Source: JAXDLW01 sp046262515
GTDB taxonomy: Bacteria > Chloroflexota > Dormibacteria > DASZGP01
Direction: 5' to 3'
Assembly: GCA_046262515.1 (NCBI GenBank)
Contig: JBHEMP010000017.1
Span: forward strand, 1 to 20,235
Length of the DNA: 20,235 bases
Position 1 is the first letter of the stretch. Each line of letters begins with the position of its first letter. Of this stretch, positions 9,178 to 16,382 are shown one piece after another. The position numbers and the translations under genes were made by a program. The notes under the pieces are model-generated. The model made no database searches, was not told the DNA's origin, and saw only the letters and a list, made by a program, of their open reading frames with translations.

Positions 9178-10920
9178 ATGGCGGCGAACGTAGAACTGGA
9201 CGTGCTGAGGCACTCGACCGCGCACCTGCTGGCTGCGGCGGTACGGGAAATCTACCCCGACACCCGCTACGCCATCGGACCCGCCATCGAAAACGGTTTC
9301 TACTACGACCTTGACCTTGAGCATTCCCTCAGGGAGGACGACCTTGCCGCCATCGAGGAGCGGATGCGCGCCATCGCGGCACGCCGCCCGAAGTACGAGC
9401 AGGTAGTGCTGGACAAGGAGGTCGCGGTGCAGCGCTTCCGCGAACTCGGCCAGGACTACAAAATTGAAATCCTCACGGAGGGCGAAGCTTCCTCCGAGAC
9501 CGAGGTCAGCTGTTACACGACCGGGGACTTCTTCGATCTCTGCCGCGGACCCCACGTCACGGATGCCGGAGAGATCAGGCATTTCAAACTCACCCACCTG
9601 GCGGGCGCGTACTGGCGCGGTGACGAGCGCAACAAAATGCTGCAGCGGGTCTACGGAACCGCATGGCACAGCGCCGAGGAGATGGACGAATACTTCCGGC
9701 GCCTCGAACTGGCCCGCGAGCGGGACCACAAAAAGCTGGGACGCGAGTTGAAGCTCTTCATGATCGACGACAAGGTTGGCAAGGGGCTCCCGCTCTGGTT
9801 ACCCAGGGGTGCCACGGTGCGCCGCCTGCTGGAGGAGTACATCCTCGACGCGGAGCGCCGGGCCGGCTACCAGCACGTCTATACGCCGCACATCGCCAGT
9901 GTCGAGCTGTACCGTACCAGCGGGCACCTGGCCTCCTTCAAAGACTCCATGTTCCCTGTCTTCGGGGTGGAGGACGAGGAGTACGTGCTGCGGCCCATGA
10001 ACTGTCCTCATCACATTCGCATCTACCAGCACCAGCCGCGCAGCTACCGCGATCTGCCCTATCGGCTGGCGGAACTCGGCACCGTGTACCGCTACGAGAA
10101 GTCCGGCGAGCTGTCGGGCCTGCTCCGCGTCCGGGGCTTCACCATCAACGATGCCCATATCTTCTGCACCCCGGACCAGGTCAAACAGGAGTTCCTGGCC
10201 GCCACCCAGCTCATCCTGGAGCTTTACCGGGTCCTCGGTATCAGCGACTTCACCTTCCGGCTCAGCCGCCGCGACGACGACCCCAAGTACCTGGGCGACC
10301 CGGCCGCCTGGGAGGAAGCCGAGGGCGCCATTCGCGACGCCCTGCTGGAGCTGGGCCAGCCCTTCGTTGAGGCCCCGGGCGAAGCTGCGTTCTACGGGCC
10401 CAAGCTCGACGTGCAGATCCGTGATGCCCTCGGCCGCGAGTTCAGCGCTTCCACGACCCAGGTCGATTTCAACCTGCCGGAGCGCTTCGGGCTTGAGTAC
10501 GTGACCGCGGATGGAGCCACCGCCCGGCCCTACATGATCCACCGCGCGCCGATCGGCAGCCTGGAGCGCTTCATGGGCTACCTTATCGAGCACCTGGCCG
10601 GCGAGTTCCCGCTGTGGCTGGCGCCGGTCCAGGTGCTGATGGTGCCGATCTCGGACAAGAACGTGGACTACGCCCATCGCCAGGCGGCAGCACTCCGGGA
10701 TGCCGGGTTCCGGGTCGAGGTCGACGCCCGCGGGGAGCGCATGCAGGCCAAGATCCGCGACGCAGAACTCCAGAAGGTCCCCTTCGTGGGGGTGGTCGGT
10801 TCGCGTGATGAAGAGGCCGGCACGATCAGCGTCCGGCAGCGCCACGAGGGGGACCTCGGCGCGCGCACGCCGGGAGACCTGGCCGAGCTCCTGCGGGAGC
10901 GGGTGGAAGCCCGCCTCTGA
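9178..10920 (+). CDS. thrS: Threonyl-tRNA synthetase, lacking the TGS domain
   Basis: This class II synthetase charges tRNA-Thr in the cytoplasm. The 580-residue product starts directly in the editing domain (HSTAH, His12/His16; CRGPH, Cys122/His126). It continues into the catalytic core with zinc ligands Cys276 (MNCPHH), His327 (NDAHIFC) and His455 (MIHRAPIGSLERF), and ends with the anticodon-binding domain (WLAPVQVLMVPIS onward). E. coli-type ThrRS has about 640 residues because of an N-terminal TGS domain. Here that domain is absent: the same frame is open back to 8878, but its translation is not TGS-like and it overlaps the small Cys-rich gene. ATG 9178 is chosen because the family sequence starts there. 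There is no Shine-Dalgarno site; see the leaderless promoter. Confidence 0.95.
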   Translation: MAANVELDVLRHSTAHLLAAAVREIYPDTRYAIGPAIENGFYYDLDLEHSLREDDLAAIEERMRAIAARRPKYEQVVLDKEVAVQRFRELGQDYKIEILTEGEASSETEVSCYTTGDFFDLCRGPHVTDAGEIRHFKLTHLAGAYWRGDERNKMLQRVYGTAWHSAEEMDEYFRRLELARERDHKKLGRELKLFMIDDKVGKGLPLWLPRGATVRRLLEEYILDAERRAGYQHVYTPHIASVELYRTSGHLASFKDSMFPVFGVEDEEYVLRPMNCPHHIRIYQHQPRSYRDLPYRLAELGTVYRYEKSGELSGLLRVRGFTINDAHIFCTPDQVKQEFLAATQLILELYRVLGISDFTFRLSRRDDDPKYLGDPAAWEEAEGAIRDALLELGQPFVEAPGEAAFYGPKLDVQIRDALGREFSASTTQVDFNLPERFGLEYVTADGATARPYMIHRAPIGSLERFMGYLIEHLAGEFPLWLAPVQVLMVPISDKNVDYAHRQAAALRDAGFRVEVDARGERMQAKIRDAELQKVPFVGVVGSRDEEAGTISVRQRHEGDLGARTPGDLAELLRERVEARL

Positions 10921-10964
10921 CCCGCGCTGCCGGCAGGGGCGCGCTCTTCGAGTAGCGGGCCGAC

Positions 10965-10973
10965 TGGTATGAT
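10965..10973 (+). promoter_or_regulatory. Extended -10 promoter of the infC operon
   Basis: TGGTATGAT (10965-10973) is an exact TGn extended -10 followed by TATGAT, 45 nt after the thrS stop. No strong -35 box is present at 17 nt, which extended -10 promoters tolerate. The expected transcript start is about 10980, giving a leader of about 170 nt before infC. Confidence 0.55.
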
Positions 10974-10979
10974 CGAGAC

Positions 10980-11150
10980 TGGCCCGGGTCTTGTCGACCC
11001 GGCGGAAGAAGGAGCCTCCGCTCCTCACCTGGCGGCCCGGTGAAGCCGGCGTCGCCCAGGTCCACCGGCCACCGGTGGAGGCGGATGGCTTCGGCTGTCC
11101 GTTCTTTTTTTGCCCGCCCGAGGCCGGGGCGGGTACAGGGAGAAACGTAT
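10980..11150 (+). promoter_or_regulatory. Structured infC leader RNA (candidate ribosomal-protein/IF3 autoregulatory attenuator)
   Basis: The untranslated region between the predicted start of transcription and infC holds a series of perfect hairpins. They are 10984-10990/10996-11002 (7 bp), 11010-11015/11020-11025 (6 bp), 11061-11068/11072-11079 (8 bp, 3-nt loop) and the terminator stem 11082-11089/11094-11101. Bases 11041-11048 can instead pair with 11086-11093 (8 bp, two G-U pairs). That pairing would break the terminator stem while leaving the 11061-11079 hairpin intact. Mutually exclusive terminator and anti-terminator folds are the hallmark of attenuation. In Bacillus the infC-rpmI-rplT leader is controlled by L20. 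Whether L20 binds here is inference; I cannot match it to a known leader family by eye. Confidence 0.55.
11082..11111 (+). terminator. Intrinsic terminator inside the infC leader
   Basis: CGGATGGC (11082-11089), a TTCG tetraloop and GCTGTCCG (11094-11101) form an uninterrupted 8-bp stem (two G-U pairs), followed by TTCTTTTTTT (11102-11111). This is the clearest intrinsic terminator in the window. It lies 40 nt before the infC start codon and downstream of the infC promoter, so it would act on the infC transcript itself and on read-through from thrS. Confidence 0.75.
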
Positions 11151-11153
11151 ATC
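11137..11153 (+). promoter_or_regulatory. Ribosome binding site and ATC start codon of infC
   Basis: AGGGAG (11137-11142) is followed after 8 nt by ATC (11151-11153), in frame with IF3. The next two genes, rpmI and rplT, also have Shine-Dalgarno sites exactly 8 nt from their ATG. This shared spacing picks ATC as the start codon. AUU, AUC or AUA starts on infC are a known device by which IF3 represses its own synthesis. Confidence 0.65.
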
Positions 11154-11723
11154 AGCTTTAAGGAACTGAGGGTCAACGAGCAGATCCGGGTCCCGAATGT
11201 CCGCGTGATCGACGAGCGAAATGAGCAACTGGGCGTGATGTCCACCGACCGAGCCCGTCAGGTCGCCCAGGAGAAGGAGCTGGACCTGGTCGAAGTAGCT
11301 CCCCAGGCCAATCCCCCGGTATGCCGCTTGATGGACTACGGCAGGTTCCGCTTCGATGCTCGCAAGCGTGAGACGGAATCGAAGCGCAAGCAGGCCGGGG
11401 GGAAGATGAAACAGATGAACTTCCGCCCCAAGATCGGGCCCGGGGACTACCAGACCAAGCTCAAGCGAGTGCGCGAGTTCCTCGTCGAGGGTGACAAGGT
11501 CAAGGTGACCATCTGGTTCCGGGGCCGCGAGATGGTTCACCAGGACATCGGCCGCAAGATCCTCGAGAACCTCGCCAAAGACCTGGCGGATGTCGCCCAC
11601 GTGGAGCGTAACCCGCTTGTCGAAGGCAAGAACATGAGCCAGATCATGGGCCCGCTGGCCAAGGCCAGCGAAGGCCACAAGGCCGAAGAGGCCGGGGTAT
11701 CGCCCGAGCCCGCACCGGCCTGA
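11151..11723 (+). CDS. infC: Translation initiation factor IF-3
   Basis: IF3 binds the 30S subunit, prevents premature 50S joining and rejects initiation at non-cognate start codons. From ATC 11151 the product has 190 residues, close to the usual 170-180. The N-domain begins with RVNEQIRVPNVRVIDE; the linker and C-domain follow with PPVCRLMDYGRFRFD, MNFRPKIGPGDYQTKLKR and FRGREMVHQDIGRKIL. In-frame alternatives ATG 11085 and GTG 11040 would put the start inside or before the leader terminator and add a non-conserved arginine-rich tail, so I reject them. The C-terminal tail (about 20 residues, KAEEAGVSPEPAPA) is a short low-complexity extension. The gene heads the infC-rpmI-rplT cluster. Confidence 0.92.
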   Translation: MSFKELRVNEQIRVPNVRVIDERNEQLGVMSTDRARQVAQEKELDLVEVAPQANPPVCRLMDYGRFRFDARKRETESKRKQAGGKMKQMNFRPKIGPGDYQTKLKRVREFLVEGDKVKVTIWFRGREMVHQDIGRKILENLAKDLADVAHVERNPLVEGKNMSQIMGPLAKASEGHKAEEAGVSPEPAPA

Positions 11724-11762
11724 CCGGTAAATCCAGGACCACAGCTACAAGGAGCAACAGCG

Positions 11763-11963
11763 ATGCCAAAGATCAGGACCCACAAGGGGACCGCCAAGCG
11801 GTTCAAGGTGACCGCATCCGGCAAGGTTGTCGGTCGCCATTCCCACCAGAGCCACATCCTTGAGAAGAAGTCGGCCAAGCGCAAGCGCGCCTTCACCGGC
11901 GATAAGGTCGTCCTGTCCAAGGGCGACGCCAAGGCGATCAAGAAGATCGCCCCTTACCTGTAG
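11763..11963 (+). CDS. rpmI: 50S ribosomal protein L35
   Basis: L35 is a small basic protein of the large ribosomal subunit. The 66-residue product begins MPKIRTHKGTAKRFKVT and ends AIKKIAPYL, the standard L35 ends, at the usual length. AAGGAG at 11749-11754 lies 8 nt before ATG. It sits 39 nt after infC and 18 nt before rplT in the conserved order IF3-L35-L20. Confidence 0.97.
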   Translation: MPKIRTHKGTAKRFKVTASGKVVGRHSHQSHILEKKSAKRKRAFTGDKVVLSKGDAKAIKKIAPYL

Positions 11964-11981
11964 GCCCGGGAGGAACCTGAG

Positions 11982-12371
11982 ATGGCACGAGTAAAGAGGG
12001 GCGTCACCGCCCACGCCAGGCACAAGAAGATCCTTGACCGCGCGGAGGGCATGTCAGGCTCACGGAGCGAGCTCTTCAAGGTCGCCAATGAAGCGGTCAT
12101 GCATTCGCTCATGTACCAGTACCGCGACCGTCGCAATAAAAAGCGCGACATGCGCCGGCTCTGGATCGCCCGCATCAACGCCGCGGCGAGGGTCAATGGG
12201 ATGACGTACAGCACCCTCACCTTTGGCCTCAAGGCAGCCGGGGTGGAGATCGATCGCAAGGTCCTGGCTGACCTGGCCGTGCGCGACGCCGCGCACTTCA
12301 GCCGGCTGGTGGACGTGGCCCGGACGGCCGCGGCGCCGGCGGCCGCGGCGCCGGCGGCCGAGGCCCGGTAA
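11982..12371 (+). CDS. rplT: 50S ribosomal protein L20 with Ala/Pro tail
   Basis: L20 is an early-assembly 23S rRNA-binding protein and, in several bacteria, the repressor of this operon. The 129-residue product has the canonical ARVKRGVTAHARHKKILDRA N-terminus and the globular part RRLWIARINAAARVNGMTYS. It is about 10 residues longer than the usual 117-120 because of a C-terminal tail of repeated Ala-Ala-Ala-Pro-Ala, encoded by a 15-nt tandem repeat. GGGAGG at 11968-11973 lies 8 nt before ATG. The gene ends just before the pheS frame. Confidence 0.97.
   Translation: MARVKRGVTAHARHKKILDRAEGMSGSRSELFKVANEAVMHSLMYQYRDRRNKKRDMRRLWIARINAAARVNGMTYSTLTFGLKAAGVEIDRKVLADLAVRDAAHFSRLVDVARTAAAPAAAAPAAEAR
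12326..12360 (+). repeat. 15-nt GC-only tandem repeat in the 3' end of rplT
   Basis: The unit GGCCGCGGCGCCGGC occurs at 12326-12340 and 12341-12355, with a partial third copy GGCCG at 12356-12360. It is a multiple of three and encodes an alanine/proline repeat at the L20 C-terminus, so copy-number change would keep the frame. Such a run is also prone to sequencing or assembly error. Confidence 0.8.
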
Positions 12372-12384
12372 CGTCGGCAAAGGC

Positions 12385-13425
12385 CTGGAGCTAGAAGAGC
12401 ACCAGCGCGAGGCGCTGGAGCAGATCGCCGCCGCCCCGGACGCGGGGTCGCTGGATGCCCTGCGGCTCCAGTACATGGGTCGCAAAGCGGCCCTGAGCCT
12501 GGAGCTGGCGTCCATCGGGCAGCTCGCGCCAGAGCTGCGGCGCGACGCGGGCGCCCGGCTGAACCGCGTCAAGAAGGCCATCGAGGAAGCCCTCGAGGGG
12601 CGGCGTGCGGCGCTGGTGGCAGAGCGCCAGGGCGGGCAGGCCGACGAGCACATCGACCTCACCTTCCCGGGGTCGAAACCGCGGCTGGGGCATCTCCACC
12701 CGGTCATGAAGGTGTGGCGCGAGATAGAGGACATCTTCCGGGGGCTCGGGTACGACATCGCAAGGGGGCCGGAGGTCGACAACGATTACTACAGCTTCGA
12801 GGCGCTCAACATGCCCCCGGGGCACCCGGCGCGAGATGGCTTCGACACCTTCTTCGTGGACACCGGGGTCACCGGCGCCTCGGAGTCGACAGAGACGCGG
12901 GTGCTGCTCAGGCCGCATACGTCACCGATGCAGATCCGGTACATGGAGCAGCGGCAGGTTCCGATTCGTGCCATCTTCCCCGGAAAGACCTTCCGCCGTG
13001 ATAACGACGCCACCCACGTGCCGATGTTTCACCAGGTGGAGGGCCTCTATGTCGATGCGGGAGTCACGGTGTCCGACCTCAAGGGCACGCTCGAGTATTT
13101 CGCCCGCGCCATGTTCGGCGACGACAGGCGGATCCGCCTGCGCCCCGACCACTTCCCCTTCACCGAACCGAGCCTGGAGGTCCACGTCAGCTGCATGCAA
13201 TGCCAGGGCTCCGGTTGTGGGCTGTGCCGCCAGAGCGGGTGGATCGAGATCCTCGGTGCAGGCATGGTGCACCCCAATGTCCTGCGCTACGGCGGCATCG
13301 ACCCCGAGCTGTACACCGGCTTTGCGTTCGGCTGCGGGATCGACCGCGTGGCGATGCTTAAGTACGGGATCGACGACCTGCGCGCGCTCTTTGAGAACGA
13401 CGTCCGCATGACCCGGCAGTTCTAA
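12385..13425 (+). CDS. pheS: Phenylalanyl-tRNA synthetase alpha subunit (start codon unresolved)
   Basis: PheS is the catalytic subunit of the (alpha-beta)2 enzyme that charges tRNA-Phe. It has an N-terminal coiled-coil (EEHQREALEQIAAAP, LQYMGRKAAL), motif 1 region HPARDGFDTFFVDTG, motif 2 GKTFRRDNDATHVPMFHQVEG (Arg204) and motif 3 FAFGCGIDRVAMLKYGIDD (Arg321). A CMQCQGSGCGLC cluster may bind zinc. Between TTG 12223 (deep inside rplT) and ATG 12475 (which would delete the coiled-coil start) there is no ATG, GTG or TTG in frame. Family alignment places the start near 12373-12385. I use CTG 12385 (346 residues) as a near-cognate choice. GTC 12373 has GAGG 9 nt upstream but is not a known start codon. 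Protein identity is certain; the start is not. pheT follows after 2 nt. Confidence 0.88.
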   Translation: MELEEHQREALEQIAAAPDAGSLDALRLQYMGRKAALSLELASIGQLAPELRRDAGARLNRVKKAIEEALEGRRAALVAERQGGQADEHIDLTFPGSKPRLGHLHPVMKVWREIEDIFRGLGYDIARGPEVDNDYYSFEALNMPPGHPARDGFDTFFVDTGVTGASESTETRVLLRPHTSPMQIRYMEQRQVPIRAIFPGKTFRRDNDATHVPMFHQVEGLYVDAGVTVSDLKGTLEYFARAMFGDDRRIRLRPDHFPFTEPSLEVHVSCMQCQGSGCGLCRQSGWIEILGAGMVHPNVLRYGGIDPELYTGFAFGCGIDRVAMLKYGIDDLRALFENDVRMTRQF

Positions 13426-13427
13426 CC

Positions 13428-15803
13428 ATGCCGCTGAGAATCTCGATGGAGTGGCTGCGGGAGTACATCGAACTCCCGGAGCGCGCCGAGGACCTTGCCG
13501 ACCGCCTGACCCTGTCGGGCACGGAGGTTGAGCAGGTGATCAACCTCGGTGCGGGCTGGGATGGAATCCTCGTGGCCCGGGTTGACGAGGTTACGGCCAT
13601 CCCCGGCCTGGACCGGGTTCGCAGGGCCGTCATCGACGTCGGAGGCCGTGCGGTGGAGGTGGGATCCGGCGCTTCCAACCTGCGGGCCGGCGACTACCTG
13701 CCCTGGGCGCCAGCGGGGACCACCCTCCCCGGGGGGGAGGTCATCGGCGAGAGGAAGATGCGCGGTTTCGTCTCCCACGGCATGCTCCTCAGCCCGGTCG
13801 AACTCGGGATATCCGCGGAGGCCGACGGCCTTCTGGTCCTGGGCACCGACGGCACACCCGGGCAGCCGCTGAATGAACTGATGCCGCCGGACCAGGTGAT
13901 GGTCATCGAGCTGACCACCAACCGTCCCGACCTGCTCTGTCACCTCGGGATTGCTCGCGAGCTGTCGGCGCTCCTGAAACGACCGCTGCGAGCGCAGATC
14001 CACCCACTTGTGGAGTCCACCGAGCCCTCGCCATTGCCGGTGCGCATCGAGGCGTCGGACCTGTGCGCCCGCTACCAGGCCCGCTGGATCGGCGAGGTGC
14101 GGGTTGCGCCATCACCGGCATGGCTCCAGCGCCGGCTTCGTGCCGTCGGACAGAAGCCCATCAGCAACGTGGTCGACGCGGGAAATTACGTGATGTTCGA
14201 GACCGGTCAGCCGCTGCACGCCTTTGACGCCGCGCGCCTGGCCGGCGGGATCGTCGTCCGCCGCGCCCGGCGTGGCGAGCAGATCTCGTGTCTCGATGGG
14301 GTCGCCCGCGCGCTGGACCAGCAGGACCTGGTCATCGCCGATGAGGACAGCCCCGTGGCCATCGCCGGGATCATCGGGGGGTCGGCGAGCGCGGTGTCCG
14401 CGGGCACCGCCTCGGTGCTGGTGGAATCCGCCTCCTTCACCGGCACCGCGGTCCGCAACACCAGCCGTCGCCTGGCGCTGAGGACCGAGGCTTCGACGCG
14501 GTTCGAGAAGCAGATCAGCCCGGAGTTGACCGGCCCGGCATCTGCCCGGCTCGCGGGCCTGCTCCAGGACCTGGCGGGGGCAGGAGCGAGTTCGCCGGCG
14601 GTCGACATCTATCCGCAGCCTCTTCCCCGCAGCGTCATCCGACTCCGCGATGGCTACGTGGGTGGCCTCCTGGGGGTCCCGATCGCGCAGGCAGAGGTCC
14701 GCGACGAACTCGGCTCCCTCGGGTTCGAGGTGGCTGCCGCGCCCGATGGGTTGGATGTGACCTCGCCCTCGTTCCGCATGGATGTCCGCGGCGCTGTCGA
14801 CCTGGTCGAGGAGGTTGGTCGGCTCCGGGGCTACAACTCATTGCCCTCCACCCTGCCCGGCCGCCGCCTTGCGGTGGACGCCATCCTGCCTCCACCCGAC
14901 GCCGAGTGGCTGGCCCGCGATGTTGCCACCGCGGCGGGGTACGACGAGGCGATCACGCCTTCCTTCGCCTCGCCGGACGACCCCACCATCGGTGACCACA
15001 GGCGCGACCGACTGCGCCTGGTCAATCCCATGGCGAGCGACCAGGCGGAGATGAGGTCGTCGCTCACGTGGGGACTCCTGAAGGCCGTTGCTCGCAACGT
15101 CGCCGTGGGCACGCCGGCCGTGCGGCTGTTTGAGCTCGGCCGCGCCTTCCATCCTGTGGCCGGTCGGGAGCTTCCTGACGAGCCTCGGATGCTGGCCGCG
15201 GCGGTCCACCTGCCCGCCGGGAGAGCGTCCTCACCCCAGGGGACCCGGGAGGCCCTGCTGGCCCTCAAGGGAATGCTCGAGGCGGTTTCTCAGGCGGTCT
15301 CGGGGCTCCAGCTCGAGGCTGCGCAGGAAAGCGTGACCGGGCTTCACCCCGGTCGCACGGCCCGCCTGTCGATCCAGGGCAGGGCAGCGGGTTTCCTCGG
15401 CCAGGCGCACCCGGACCTCGTCCACCGCCTGGACATTGCTGGTGCCCTTGTTGTCGCCGAGCTGGATTTCGATCTCCTGGCGGAACACCCCAGGGTGATC
15501 GGCTACCGGGCGATGTCCCGGTTCCCCGCGGTCCCCCGGGACCTCGCCATCACCGTTTCGCAACTGACTCCGGCCCGCGACGTCCTTGAGGCTATTTCAG
15601 CGGCGGGAGAGGTTATCCTGCGCAGCGTGGAGCTATTCGACGAGTACCGCGGCGCGCAGGTCCCGGACGAGCACAAGGGGCTTGGTTTCCGCCTCTTCTT
15701 CCAATCCCTCGAGCGGACGCTGACCGGCGCAGAAGTGGCCTCCGCCGAGGCGCGGATTCAGCAATTGCTGCGGGAGCGCTTCGCGGCGACCGTGCGGGAG
15801 TAG
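13428..15803 (+). CDS. pheT: Phenylalanyl-tRNA synthetase beta subunit
   Basis: PheT completes the PheRS tetramer; it carries editing and tRNA-binding domains. The 791-residue protein shows the full domain order: an N-terminal region (MEWLREYIELPERAEDLADR), an EMAP-type tRNA-binding domain (about 45-150, MRGFVSHGMLLSPVELGI), a B3/B4 editing domain (about 205-370, NVVDAGNYVMFETGQPLHAFD), a B5 domain (about 395-465), a pseudo-catalytic core (MASDQAEMRSSLTWGLLKAV) and a C-terminal ferredoxin-fold anticodon-binding domain (about 695-790, SRFPAVPRDLAITVS). ATG 13428 is 2 nt after the pheS stop with no clear Shine-Dalgarno site, so translation is probably coupled. Confidence 0.96.
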   Translation: MPLRISMEWLREYIELPERAEDLADRLTLSGTEVEQVINLGAGWDGILVARVDEVTAIPGLDRVRRAVIDVGGRAVEVGSGASNLRAGDYLPWAPAGTTLPGGEVIGERKMRGFVSHGMLLSPVELGISAEADGLLVLGTDGTPGQPLNELMPPDQVMVIELTTNRPDLLCHLGIARELSALLKRPLRAQIHPLVESTEPSPLPVRIEASDLCARYQARWIGEVRVAPSPAWLQRRLRAVGQKPISNVVDAGNYVMFETGQPLHAFDAARLAGGIVVRRARRGEQISCLDGVARALDQQDLVIADEDSPVAIAGIIGGSASAVSAGTASVLVESASFTGTAVRNTSRRLALRTEASTRFEKQISPELTGPASARLAGLLQDLAGAGASSPAVDIYPQPLPRSVIRLRDGYVGGLLGVPIAQAEVRDELGSLGFEVAAAPDGLDVTSPSFRMDVRGAVDLVEEVGRLRGYNSLPSTLPGRRLAVDAILPPPDAEWLARDVATAAGYDEAITPSFASPDDPTIGDHRRDRLRLVNPMASDQAEMRSSLTWGLLKAVARNVAVGTPAVRLFELGRAFHPVAGRELPDEPRMLAAAVHLPAGRASSPQGTREALLALKGMLEAVSQAVSGLQLEAAQESVTGLHPGRTARLSIQGRAAGFLGQAHPDLVHRLDIAGALVVAELDFDLLAEHPRVIGYRAMSRFPAVPRDLAITVSQLTPARDVLEAISAAGEVILRSVELFDEYRGAQVPDEHKGLGFRLFFQSLERTLTGAEVASAEARIQQLLRERFAATVRE

Positions 15804-15805
15804 CC

Positions 15806-16357
15806 ATGTTGTTCGATGCCATCTTCATCATCTACATGGCCGTCAACGTTTTCCTCGGCTATCGCTACGGCCTCTTCCGGCGCGTCATCCACATTGGCTT
15901 CTTCTTCCTCGGCATGCTCCTCGCCCAGGCCCTGAGCCCAGGGTTCGCGGAGCAGTTCGGGTACGGGGCAGGCCCTCACCCCGCGGATGCACACTTCGCT
16001 GTTTACCTCGGCGTGCTATTCGGCCTGGTGGTCATCGCGGAGGCGCTCGGCTTCCTCTATGCCGACGCCCTGGGTTTCCTCAACACCATGCTTGCCGACC
16101 GTTTCCTCGGCGTGCTCCTTGGCCTTGTCGGTGCGGTGCTGGAGCTTTCGGTCCTGCTGTTCCTCTTCGGCCAACTGGTCAATGTCAGCCTCCCCAGTGG
16201 CGGGAGCCATGCACCCATCGTGCAGGCCAGCCAGGAACAGGTGGGGCAGTCCATCATCGCCCGGCAGCTGAAGAAGGCCGAGCCCTCGGCGCTGATCGTG
16301 TTCCGTCCGGTGCTCCCGCCCAACCCACCTTCCTACTTCGCCAAGACCTATACCTGA
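15806..16357 (+). CDS. CvpA-family-like integral membrane protein
   Basis: The 183-residue protein has four predicted membrane segments, at about residues 3-19, 25-45, 62-82 and 100-126. The N-terminus (FDAIFIIYMAVNVFLGYRYGLFRRV) resembles CvpA proteins: a short helix, then a GYRxGxxR turn. CvpA is linked to colicin V export in E. coli, but its general role is unclear; a cell-envelope role is likely. The C-terminal 40 residues look soluble, with a proline-rich end. It starts 2 nt after pheT, as pheT does after pheS, so it is probably in the same transcript. Family assignment is moderate; any small four-helix membrane protein is the alternative. Confidence 0.65.
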   Translation: MLFDAIFIIYMAVNVFLGYRYGLFRRVIHIGFFFLGMLLAQALSPGFAEQFGYGAGPHPADAHFAVYLGVLFGLVVIAEALGFLYADALGFLNTMLADRFLGVLLGLVGAVLELSVLLFLFGQLVNVSLPSGGSHAPIVQASQEQVGQSIIARQLKKAEPSALIVFRPVLPPNPPSYFAKTYT

Positions 16358-16382
16358 GCCGGCGGGCGCCGTTCCCGGTCCG

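Noticed and set aside
9799..11028. 409-codon open frame on the minus strand opposite thrS
   Set aside because: Shadow of thrS coding sequence in a high-GC genome; no family motif and no plausible ribosome binding site.
11040..11150. N-terminal extension of IF3 from GTG 11040 or ATG 11085
   Set aside because: It would translate through the leader hairpins and terminator. The added residues are Arg-rich and not part of IF3, and neither start has the SD-N8 spacing seen at ATC 11151 and the next two genes.
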